Shown: positions 1 through 6,554 of the stretch, in pieces | How the letters are laid out: every line of letters begins with the position of its first letter | How positions within the stretch are numbered: position 1 is the first letter of the stretch | DNA from: Chloroflexota bacterium | Lineage (GTDB): Bacteria > Chloroflexota > Anaerolineae > Anaerolineales > UBA4823 | Reading direction: 5' to 3' | Assembly: GCA_020349245.1 (NCBI GenBank) | Contig: CP070764.1 | Location: 1,225,581-1,264,096 of the forward strand | DNA length: 38,516 nucleotides | Notes under the pieces: generated by a model | The model's input: the letters and a program-made list of their open reading frames with translations, nothing else | Databases searched by the model: none | Told to the model about the DNA's origin: nothing | Program-made: the position numbers and the translations under genes

Positions 1-891
1 GTTCAAGAAATTGATAAACCCATCCCAAAAAACAATGAAGTGCTGATCAGGATATTTACAACCACGGTCCATCGTGGGGATACGAGAATGCGCAGTTTGG
101 ATATCCCGGGTCCTGCCTGGCAGAGGTTTCTGGCAAGGGTCATGCTGGGCATTCGCAAACCAAGGAATCCAATTCTTGGCATGGAGCTGGCTGGAAAAAT
201 CGAGACAGTCGGCGACGATGTGACTAACTTCAAACCAGGTGATGAAGTCTTTGCTTCCACCTTGTGGTCTGGTTTTGGAGCATATGCAGAGTACAAATGC
301 ATGGCAGAGACCGGGGTACTGGCGATGAAACCAAGCAACTTGACCTTTGAGGAAGCAACTGTCATACCATCGGGGGGGATCACCACACTGGGAATCGTAA
401 AGATGGCAAACGCTCAGGTTGGGCATAAAGTCCTTGTGTATGGTGCATCCGGGAGTGTGGGCACCTTCGCTGTACAGCTATTTAAAAACCTGGGGGTAGA
501 AATCACCGGGGTCTGCAGTGCGGCGAATTTTGATTTAGTTAAATCCTTGGGAGCTGATCGCTTGATTGATTACACTAAAGAAGATTTCTCCCAGTTAGAT
601 GATAAATATGATCTTGTTTTTGACGCGGTGGACAAATTCCCACCGGATAAAGCAAAAAAAACGCTAAGAGACGGTGGAAAGTACCTTAATGTTGACCCAG
701 CTTCGGACAAAATAAAGTCTGACGAAGTAATCCCCTTGCTTCAAGAGCTTAAAAAGCTTTGTGAAGCAGGAAAACTCAAAGCAGTCATTGATAGGCGTTA
801 CCCACTGGACCAAATCGTGGAGGCTCACCGGTATGTCGATCAGGGGCACAAAAAAGGGAATGTCGTCATCACAGTTGCAGCTAATAGCTGA
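1..891 (+). CDS. MDR-family NAD(P)-dependent oxidoreductase, 5' end missing
   Basis: The reading frame is open from base 1, so the N-terminus lies outside the window; about 296 residues are present, against 320-340 for a complete member. An N-terminal GroES-like domain (GMELAGKIETVG, then PGDEVFAS) is followed by a Rossmann domain with the nucleotide-binding motif GASGSVGTFAVQ and the usual continuation GADRLIDYTKEDF. No zinc-binding cysteine pattern is visible, which fits the zinc-independent quinone oxidoreductase/zeta-crystallin branch. Members reduce quinones, enals or related carbonyls with NAD(P)H in the cytoplasm; the substrate here cannot be read from sequence. A paralogue of the same subfamily lies on the other strand at 37398-38366. 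The family is certain, the substrate is not. Confidence 0.9.
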   Translation, partial: VQEIDKPIPKNNEVLIRIFTTTVHRGDTRMRSLDIPGPAWQRFLARVMLGIRKPRNPILGMELAGKIETVGDDVTNFKPGDEVFASTLWSGFGAYAEYKCMAETGVLAMKPSNLTFEEATVIPSGGITTLGIVKMANAQVGHKVLVYGASGSVGTFAVQLFKNLGVEITGVCSAANFDLVKSLGADRLIDYTKEDFSQLDDKYDLVFDAVDKFPPDKAKKTLRDGGKYLNVDPASDKIKSDEVIPLLQELKKLCEAGKLKAVIDRRYPLDQIVEAHRYVDQGHKKGNVVITVAANS

Positions 892-1019
892 AGATTCCAG
901 CCCTCCCCGATTAGATTCCATTTGGGATTGATACCGAGGTGCCATGGTTCACGTCCGGCCAGCTGTTTGAAATCTCAGGCCGTTCGCAGGAGAATATTTA
1001 TTTAGAGAAAGGATATGGA

Positions 1020-1496
1020 GTGATCAATATTACAGAAATCCCCATCGAAACAACAGTGGCATCTGCTCTGGATCAATTCAAAAGTCGCGGTTGAGCAGAA
1101 TCCGTGCTCCTTGCGGTCAGCAAGGCAACTGGTTATAAATGTGAATGTATTCCCCACATTGCTGTTGGTTTGCAGGGAGGCTTGATGGCAGGGGAAGTAT
1201 GTGGGGCTGCCTGCGGGGCCGCCCTGGCGATCGGTCTCCTCTACGGAGAAGAACAACCCGAAGCAGCTACCCACCTAGCAGAACAATTCATGCACCGTTT
1301 CACCGAGCGAAACCGCGCAGTACGCTGTATCGATATCGTTGGCTTTAATATAGGCAGCGTATCAACAGAATTCGAGATCAACAACCCTAAAGATTTCTTC
1401 CTGTTTCTCGCCCGGGGCGGTAAACGAGCCTGCAATCGAGTAGTGCGTAACTCGGTAGAGGTTTTATTTGAAACATTGAAAGATTGGGAAAGCTAG
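1020..1496 (+). CDS. C_GCAxxG_C_C family redox protein, predicted selenoprotein (Sec at residue 25)
   Basis: Translation from the GTG at 1020 (AAAGGA about 6 bases upstream) runs through an in-frame TGA at 1092-1094 and ends at 1496, giving 158 residues, close to the family's usual 120-150. The TGA sits exactly where the family has its first conserved cysteine (FKSRG-U-AESVLLA). The other three conserved cysteines are present: C61 in the motif EVCGAACGA, C103 and C138; C41, C43 and C65 are additional. A SECIS-like hairpin follows the TGA. The family is described as probably redox-active; its reaction is unknown. I recall selenocysteine-containing members being annotated, but could not check. 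A frame starting after the TGA (GTG 1104) would lose the first active-site position and has no ribosome binding site. A nonsense-mutated pseudogene is the alternative, made unlikely by the intact hairpin and intact downstream frame. Confidence 0.8.
1092..1132 (+). promoter_or_regulatory. Bacterial SECIS element following the Sec UGA
   Basis: A hairpin starts shortly after the UGA. The upper stem is six perfect pairs (1109-1114 CCTTGC with 1120-1125 GCAAGG) closing a five-base loop GGTCA (1115-1119). A lower stem can form from 1102-1105 and 1128-1132 with one bulged base at 1130. The loop begins with the GGU that SelB recognises in E. coli fdhF, whose apical loop AGGUCU is also flanked by UUGC and GC. 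The distance from UGA to the loop G is 20 bases, within the range reported for bacterial elements. The pairing is seen directly; function as a SECIS is inferred by comparison. Confidence 0.75.
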
Positions 1497-1567
1497 GTTG
1501 AACGAAGGACTATAGAAATCATAAGGCTGGAATACCACTCGTCCCACCCTGATTAATTGAGGAATCA

Positions 1568-2236
1568 ATGAACATTGATGTGACCCTTATCAGAATGCTG
1601 GGTATCGCCCAATTAGTTGTGTTTGCAGCCAGCTTGCTCAGCGAACAGTTGCTCAAATCTGCGGTTGGATCTGGCAGCCTCACAGAAATTTTGCTGAATG
1701 TATCAAAAAACATCCCTCTATTGCGGATCAGCAATCTGGTTGCGCTGGTTAATTGCCTGGCAATCATCACATCAGGCACCCTGTTCTATGCTGTTCTCAA
1801 GGAACAGAATAAAACCACAGCCCTCGTTGCTCTCAGCTTCTTCGTTGCTGAAGCAATTATTCTCGCCATTAGTAAAATTGGCGCTTATGGCCTGATATCC
1901 GTAAGCCAGAAATTTGTCAATGCTGGTTCAAAAGAAACCATCTACTTCCAATCAATGGCTGATTTTTTGTATCGCGGGGTGGATAGAAAGGCTTACGACA
2001 TTCACATGTTGTTCTTCTGTATGGGCGGAATGTTGTGGTATTACCTGCTTTACCGTTCACAATTAATCACATCCATAATTTCACTTTGGGGATTGATCGC
2101 CATCTGCTTCATGTTGATCCTCGTTATTCTGACCCTTCTTGAACTAGATTTTCCCCCGGTCATGATACTGGGGCTTCCTTATGCCCCTTTCGAAGTCGTA
2201 TTGGGTTTGTGGCTTATCTTTGAGAGGTTCAATTGA
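1568..2236 (+). CDS. DUF4386-type integral membrane protein
   Basis: A 222-residue protein of mostly hydrophobic segments, with about six membrane helices (roughly residues 8-28, 53-75, 83-108, 142-160, 168-190 and 198-218). Features typical of DUF4386 proteins are the N-terminal RMLGIAQLV stretch, the YRSQLI segment followed by SLWGLI near residue 175, and the closing PFEVVLGLWLIFERFN. The family has no established biochemical role. The start is supported by GAGGA at 1558-1562, five bases before the ATG. It lies 71 bases after the selenoprotein in the same direction, so co-transcription is possible but not shown. Confidence 0.75.
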   Translation: MNIDVTLIRMLGIAQLVVFAASLLSEQLLKSAVGSGSLTEILLNVSKNIPLLRISNLVALVNCLAIITSGTLFYAVLKEQNKTTALVALSFFVAEAIILAISKIGAYGLISVSQKFVNAGSKETIYFQSMADFLYRGVDRKAYDIHMLFFCMGGMLWYYLLYRSQLITSIISLWGLIAICFMLILVILTLLELDFPPVMILGLPYAPFEVVLGLWLIFERFN

Positions 2237-2299
2237 GCCACAATTGTATCCTTCTGTCAATTAAGCCTTGATTTATTTCAATCCTTTCGCCCTGTTTTA

Positions 2300-2325
2300 T
2301 CTCGTTAGATGTAAGCGCAACGAGA
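2300..2325. repeat. Inverted repeat in the leader before the 44-residue membrane protein
   Basis: TCTCGTT (2300-2306) and AACGAGA (2319-2325) form a perfect seven-base inverted repeat with a 12-base loop, about 80 bases upstream of the small ORF at 2407. No T-run follows on either strand, so it does not look like a terminator. An operator or RNA hairpin is possible; chance cannot be excluded. Confidence 0.25.
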
Positions 2326-2406
2326 ATCAATAAATAGTTCAAAATCGCAATCTGCTTGAAACACGGGTAAATCTGTGATCTAAAAAATATCATAAAGGAG
2401 AATTCT

Positions 2407-2541
2407 ATGGAAAACTTAGTCGGAATCGGGCAATTCTGGGGTGGTTCATTTGGGTTTTTTGGCGGTTTAGGCCTTTTCTTTATTGGCGTTGGGTTTCTCT
2501 GGTTCATTACTGTCTATAAAGATATCCACAAGAAGGACTGA
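2407..2541 (+). CDS. Small single-span membrane protein (44 aa)
   Basis: A 44-codon frame with a strong ribosome binding site (AAAGGAG at 2394-2400, six bases before the ATG). The protein begins MENLVGIGQFWGG, continues with one long Gly/Phe-rich hydrophobic span (about residues 11-35), and ends in the charged tail YKDIHKKD. This is the usual appearance of a one-helix membrane peptide with the C-terminus probably in the cytoplasm. No family was recognised. The ribosome binding site and clean hydrophobic/charged layout support it as a real gene. Confidence 0.6.
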   Translation: MENLVGIGQFWGGSFGFFGGLGLFFIGVGFLWFITVYKDIHKKD

Positions 2542-3156
2542 TCGCAGGTTTTTGCATACAGAGATCCGGCAATTATCATGGCGAACGCACAGAGATTTCC
2601 TTTTCAGGTTGGGCAGGTTTCACGGAAAAACCACATTCATTCCAGCAACAATTACCATACATCCGGGATCTCCATCTGGCGGTTATATACCACAGGTCCT
2701 TTTGCTGAATAAGGATTTGGTAGAGTATGAAAATAATTGTCAATAATTTTGGGCTAGCCGAATGGATTAATCTAATTTCGCTGCGAGTCACACATGCCTA
2801 AAACGCCCTGAAGGATGATTACCTTTTCATGCTCTTCAGCTCCATGTAAACAACTGAATATCCTATCCAGAAATTACTCTCATTACCAATCTATAAGTGT
2901 CCTTTCTTGAGTATCTTGATGATGCCTCATCTTGTATCCTTCTGGAACTCATTATCTACAACCCTTCCGAATTAGCCTGATACCCTCCCCCTGTGCTACC
3001 CCTTGTATACAAATTATCCCTCCAAGGGATTACTGGATTTCACTCTCCCGGGTATTGTCAATATCCTGGGGAAGCGCGATTATTTATTCGCATAATGAAC
3101 GGAAAAAATACCCAAGATTAACCTTCCTTGGAAAGGTTTAGAATTTGGAGAATAAG
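2542..3156. other. Intergenic stretch without a supported gene
   Basis: About 600 bases separate the 44-residue membrane protein from the glycine-rich one. Frames of 60-90 codons exist here (for example 2483-2746 and 2932-3141, plus strand) but have no ribosome binding site, unusual composition and no recognisable family. No strong promoter, terminator or repeat was seen. Confidence 0.4.
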
Positions 3157-3360
3157 ATGAAAAACAAAGCAAAGAATGAGAAGCAAAATAGTAAAATAGG
3201 TTATGGAATTGCCTTGGGATTGGTGATCGGCAGCCTGTTGGGTCTGGCTCTCGGCATTCTTATCGAGGATATTACCCTGGGCATGATCCTGGGATCTGGT
3301 GGTGGCATGGTCATCGGTTTAGGAGTGGGGACTGCGCTTGACCAACGCGTCTCTTCATGA
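3157..3360 (+). CDS. Small glycine-zipper membrane protein (67 aa)
   Basis: The ATG at 3157 is chosen because TTTGGAG lies six bases upstream; the in-frame TTG at 3145 overlaps that ribosome binding site and is less likely. The lysine-rich N-terminus (MKNKAKNEKQNSK) is followed by two hydrophobic segments packed with glycine at GxxxG spacing (GIALGLVIGSLLGLALG and GMILGSGGGMVIGLGVG). This is a glycine-zipper hairpin, probably two helices in the cytoplasmic membrane. Such short proteins are common in bacteria and mostly uncharacterised. Confidence 0.6.
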   Translation: MKNKAKNEKQNSKIGYGIALGLVIGSLLGLALGILIEDITLGMILGSGGGMVIGLGVGTALDQRVSS

Positions 3361-3487
3361 CCCAATACAGGTAGCATTCGATTTCTTTTGGATGGACACA
3401 TCAGAATAGGGAAACTTTAGCCCAGCGAATCACCTTCAAATCGAGACTCACCTGGATACTTTTACCCAACGGTGACCCTGTCTTGAT

Positions 3488-4387
3488 TTACCCCGGCGCT
3501 TCCTGAGTTGGTGCGGTTAACACTGGCACAGCAGCTGGTACTACTTTCACAGATATCGGCGTATGCCTCCCAATCTCTCCATCAACCTGGATAGTTTGGA
3601 TCGGGTCAGCCTCGATCACAATTTCTTTTGCCTGCCAATGATTCACAGCTTCGGAGGTAGGTTCTGATTTGACAACGCTTCTGCCAACATTGACAGCAGT
3701 TCGAAAGCTAATATCCCGGATTAAGATGACATCCAAAAGACCATCATATATGCTGATATCTTTGCTGATGGTAAAGCCAGATACACCAAAGTTGCCTGCG
3801 TTATCAACTAGGCAGGTGACTCCTTCAGCATTAATCTCCTCCCCGTCAAGGATGAATTTGTAATTCACTGGCACGGCATCTTTCATCGCCTGCAGGGCTG
3901 CGATTGAATATGCCATGAGGCCATATTTATCTTTCATATCACGGTCAGCAATTTCGACCTTTTGTGCAGCAATCCCCAATCCCACACGTAAAAGGAAATA
4001 ACTGCCGTTGATTTCCCCGACATCGATCGACTTGACCGGACTGTTTTCATTCGCAGCAATCTTTGCTGCCTTAGCAAGGTCTCTTGGTATTCCAATTTCT
4101 ACAGACATCAGGTTCGCAGTTCCGCCTGGGAGGATCGCCATGGGAACATTGCTACCCATAACACCCCGGGCAACTTCCATCACTGTACCATCACCGCCAT
4201 ACGCCGCAACGACATCCACACCTTCTTTGACAGCATCGCGGGCAAATCGCTCAGCATCACCACTTTTATGGGTCAATGCAAGATCCCATTCCACCCCTGC
4301 AGGTCTAAATATCTGGTTTATTGTATGCAGTACTGGTTTCGGTTGTCCTGATCCTGGGTTTATGATGACCTGAATTTTTCGCGTCAC
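3488..4387 (-). CDS. Diacylglycerol kinase-like lipid kinase (YegS/DgkB fold)
   Basis: A 299-residue protein of the bacterial lipid kinase superfamily, which uses ATP to phosphorylate diacylglycerol, sphingoid bases or related lipids at the inner membrane face. The hallmarks are NPGSG near residue 10, the nucleotide-binding GGDGT at about 64-68, and LPGGTAN at about 86-92; the C-terminal beta-rich half contains DGLLDVILI and QVDGE. The GTG at 4387 is preferred because TTGGAG lies just upstream; the TTG at 4399 would overlap that ribosome binding site. Length is typical. It stands alone and diverges from the aminotransferase at 4638. Family certain, lipid substrate unknown. Confidence 0.88.
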   Translation of the reverse strand: MTRKIQVIINPGSGQPKPVLHTINQIFRPAGVEWDLALTHKSGDAERFARDAVKEGVDVVAAYGGDGTVMEVARGVMGSNVPMAILPGGTANLMSVEIGIPRDLAKAAKIAANENSPVKSIDVGEINGSYFLLRVGLGIAAQKVEIADRDMKDKYGLMAYSIAALQAMKDAVPVNYKFILDGEEINAEGVTCLVDNAGNFGVSGFTISKDISIYDGLLDVILIRDISFRTAVNVGRSVVKSEPTSEAVNHWQAKEIVIEADPIQTIQVDGEIGRHTPISVKVVPAAVPVLTAPTQEAPG

Positions 4388-4525
4388 ATTTTTCTCCAAT
4401 ATTGAATTGCAATATTTTGATCAACAACAATGCGTAGATATACTTGGGTATTCAAATTGAATTATATCAACTTCAAATATTGAAAATCAGGCTACAGGCC
4501 GAAATTTCTCCAAAACGAGATTTTT

Positions 4526-4550
4526 GATCTCACGATCGCCCCCTGAGATC
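4526..4550. promoter_or_regulatory. Inverted repeat between divergent lipid kinase and aminotransferase genes
   Basis: GATCTCA (4526-4532) and TGAGATC (4544-4550) form a perfect seven-base inverted repeat with an 11-base spacer, in the intergenic region shared by two divergent genes. Position and symmetry suit a regulator operator, but no regulator is encoded nearby and a chance repeat is possible. Confidence 0.3.
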
Positions 4551-4592
4551 CACTCCAGGATAATGATAACCTCCTTCGTTAGTTTTCCATGA

Positions 4593-4598
4593 TATACT
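4593..4598 (+). promoter_or_regulatory. Possible -10 box for the aminotransferase gene
   Basis: TATACT matches the sigma-70 -10 consensus in five of six positions and lies 39 bases before the ATG at 4638. No convincing -35 box is visible at the proper spacing, so this is only a candidate. Transcription from it would start near 4605, leaving a short leader without a Shine-Dalgarno sequence. Confidence 0.3.
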
Positions 4599-4637
4599 GC
4601 GAAACGTTTGAAATTCCATGATGCTATTAAATACACT

Positions 4638-5840
4638 ATGAAAACTAATGACTACATCTCATTATTGGACCGATATGGTGCCCAGAACTACCTGCCGCTG
4701 GATGTGGTTATCCAGCGTGGAGAGGGTGTCTGGTTATATGATGTTGAGGGGAATCGATATCTTGATTGTTTAAGCGCCTATTCGGCCATAAATCAAGGAC
4801 ATGTGCACCCAAAAATCCTAGAAACTTTGATCAACCAAGCAAAAAAGATCACCTTAACTTCACGCGCATTCCGCAATGACCAGCTGCCACTTTTGTGTAA
4901 AGAATTAGCGGATTTAACCGGCTATGACATGGCCCTGCCGATGAATTCCGGTGCAGAGGCGGTTGAAACTGCAGTAAAGTTAGCTCGAAAATGGGTATAC
5001 CAGGTCAAAGGCATTCCCCAGGACACAGCTGAAATCATAGCATTCGAAGGTAATTTTCACGGTCGCACCATCACGATGATCTCATTCTCTTCTGAAGCGG
5101 CTTACCGGGAAGACTTTGGTCCTTTTACCCCAGGGTTTTCAATAATTCCATATGGCGATCATGGAGCGCTTGCCAGAGCGGTTAACCCGACCACTGCCGC
5201 GGTCTTAATCGAGCCGATCCAAGGCGAAGCAGGAGTAATCGTGCCACCAGATGGCTTTCTCAAACAGGTGCGGGAAATTTGTTCAGAGAACAACATCCTA
5301 ATGATCGCAGATGAGATTCAAACTGGTTTAGGGAGAACTGGTCGATTATTGGCTTGTGATCATGAATCTGTCAGACCTGATATCCTGGTGCTTGGGAAAG
5401 CGCTTTCTGGTGGGTTTTACCCGGTTTCCGCTGTTTTGGCAGATCGTCCAATTATGGGACTTTTTCAACCAGGCGACCACGGTTCAACCTTTGGGGGAAA
5501 TCCTCTGGGTGCCGCGGTCGCTCGAACTGCCATAGAAGTGATCCTCAGTGAAAATATGATCCAGAATGCAGCGGTTATTGGAGAATACTTCCAGGAGCGT
5601 CTCGCCGAGATTCCCAGTAAACACGTCAAAGAAGTCCGTGGCAAAGGGTTGCTGATCGGTGTAGAATTAAAGTCATCTGCGGGTGGCGGACGTCGATTTG
5701 CAAAAAAACTGCAAGAAAGCGGGGTACTAATCAAAGAGACTCACGATAATGTTCTTCGCTTTGCACCACCGCTGATCATTGACCGTGATACCGTAAATTG
5801 GGCTCTGGAACGGATTTTCCCGGTCTTGACTATGGACTGA
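4638..5840 (+). CDS. rocD: Class III aminotransferase, ornithine--oxo-acid transaminase type
   Basis: A 400-residue PLP enzyme (from ATG 4638). The N-terminal block DRYGAQNYLPLDVVI, the SAYSAINQGHVHP segment and GNFHGRT closely match ornithine delta-aminotransferases, which convert ornithine and 2-oxoglutarate to glutamate semialdehyde and glutamate in arginine/ornithine breakdown or proline synthesis. D225 in ADEIQTG should hold the PLP pyridine nitrogen, and K254 in LGKALSGG should form the internal aldimine. STFGGNPLG and the C-terminal LRFAPPLII are intact. No Shine-Dalgarno is visible before the ATG; an in-frame TTG at 4608 would add ten residues. No arginase or proline gene is adjacent. 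Other class III aminotransferases are possible but fit less well. Confidence 0.87.
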   Translation: MKTNDYISLLDRYGAQNYLPLDVVIQRGEGVWLYDVEGNRYLDCLSAYSAINQGHVHPKILETLINQAKKITLTSRAFRNDQLPLLCKELADLTGYDMALPMNSGAEAVETAVKLARKWVYQVKGIPQDTAEIIAFEGNFHGRTITMISFSSEAAYREDFGPFTPGFSIIPYGDHGALARAVNPTTAAVLIEPIQGEAGVIVPPDGFLKQVREICSENNILMIADEIQTGLGRTGRLLACDHESVRPDILVLGKALSGGFYPVSAVLADRPIMGLFQPGDHGSTFGGNPLGAAVARTAIEVILSENMIQNAAVIGEYFQERLAEIPSKHVKEVRGKGLLIGVELKSSAGGGRRFAKKLQESGVLIKETHDNVLRFAPPLIIDRDTVNWALERIFPVLTMD

Positions 5841-5952
5841 TGATTTCCCGAATTCTGTCACCCCCTCAATTTACGTCTTTAGGAAAACCATTTATTTTCG
5901 ATTCGGAACAGAACGAATTATCTATTCTCCCCTATATCTCGATCATTCCTTT

Positions 5953-6474
5953 TTGAGTAATCACTGTTATTTCCTATACCTGATAAGTAACCAACGAAAA
6001 AAAAACGTGACGGACTTTCAACAAACCCAAAATATCCCCAGCCACAGAATCCGCATCTTTGAATGGATATTAGCCATTCTCGGGACAATCAACTGTATTG
6101 TGATCCCAGTGATTTATCTAATATCGTACTATTCGTCTGGTGTCATCGGTGATATTTGGCCTTTCCCTCTGCTGTATTTTATTGAAATCACATTACTTGG
6201 TCTGCTGCCGCTGATCGCACTGGGTATGATAGGAAATGACCCCATATCAAAATGGTTGGGAGTTCCATGGACATGTTCCGGCATTCTAGTTGCGTTTGTA
6301 ATACTTGGAGCTTGGACGATTGGATTTTATTTTATCCCCGCTATGATCACCTTCCTGATCACAGGCATTCTGGTAGATAAACGCCTTCAAGGTGATATCG
6401 CTCTCCATATTATTTTCTTTGTTTCAGCTGGGATTGGTCAAGCAGTATTTGTACTGATCTCCCTTCTGGGATAA
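5953..6474 (+). CDS. Four-helix integral membrane protein of unknown function
   Basis: The frame encodes up to 173 residues from the TTG at 5953; the in-frame GTG at 6007 would give 155. Neither has a clear ribosome binding site, so the start is uncertain. After a polar N-terminus come about five hydrophobic segments (roughly residues 37-62, 70-98, 106-124, 126-140 and 150-172, counted from 5953), with short connecting loops such as GNDPISKWLGVPW. No family was recognised. Length, clean hydrophobic layout and lack of a competing frame on either strand support a real gene. It stands alone before the convergent diguanylate cyclase. Confidence 0.55.
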   Translation: MSNHCYFLYLISNQRKKNVTDFQQTQNIPSHRIRIFEWILAILGTINCIVIPVIYLISYYSSGVIGDIWPFPLLYFIEITLLGLLPLIALGMIGNDPISKWLGVPWTCSGILVAFVILGAWTIGFYFIPAMITFLITGILVDKRLQGDIALHIIFFVSAGIGQAVFVLISLLG

Positions 6475-6554
6475 ATCAGTTATCCAAGTCTATTTCCAGA
6501 TTTTATTTCTCCAATTGGGAACGTTGGAAAATATATATAATTGCAGTACTTTAA

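Noticed and set aside
912..1019. Open frame upstream of the selenoprotein GTG, in the same phase
   Set aside because: It is open back to a TAG at 912 but has no start with a ribosome binding site, and the extra residues are not typical of the family.
1104..1496. Shorter 130-residue version of the C_GCAxxG_C_C protein starting after the TGA
   Set aside because: It has no ribosome binding site and drops the first conserved active-site position; the SECIS-like hairpin explains the TGA better.
2483..2746. 87-codon plus-strand frame overlapping the small membrane protein
   Set aside because: The overlapping 44-codon gene has a far better ribosome binding site, and this frame has no family or start signal.
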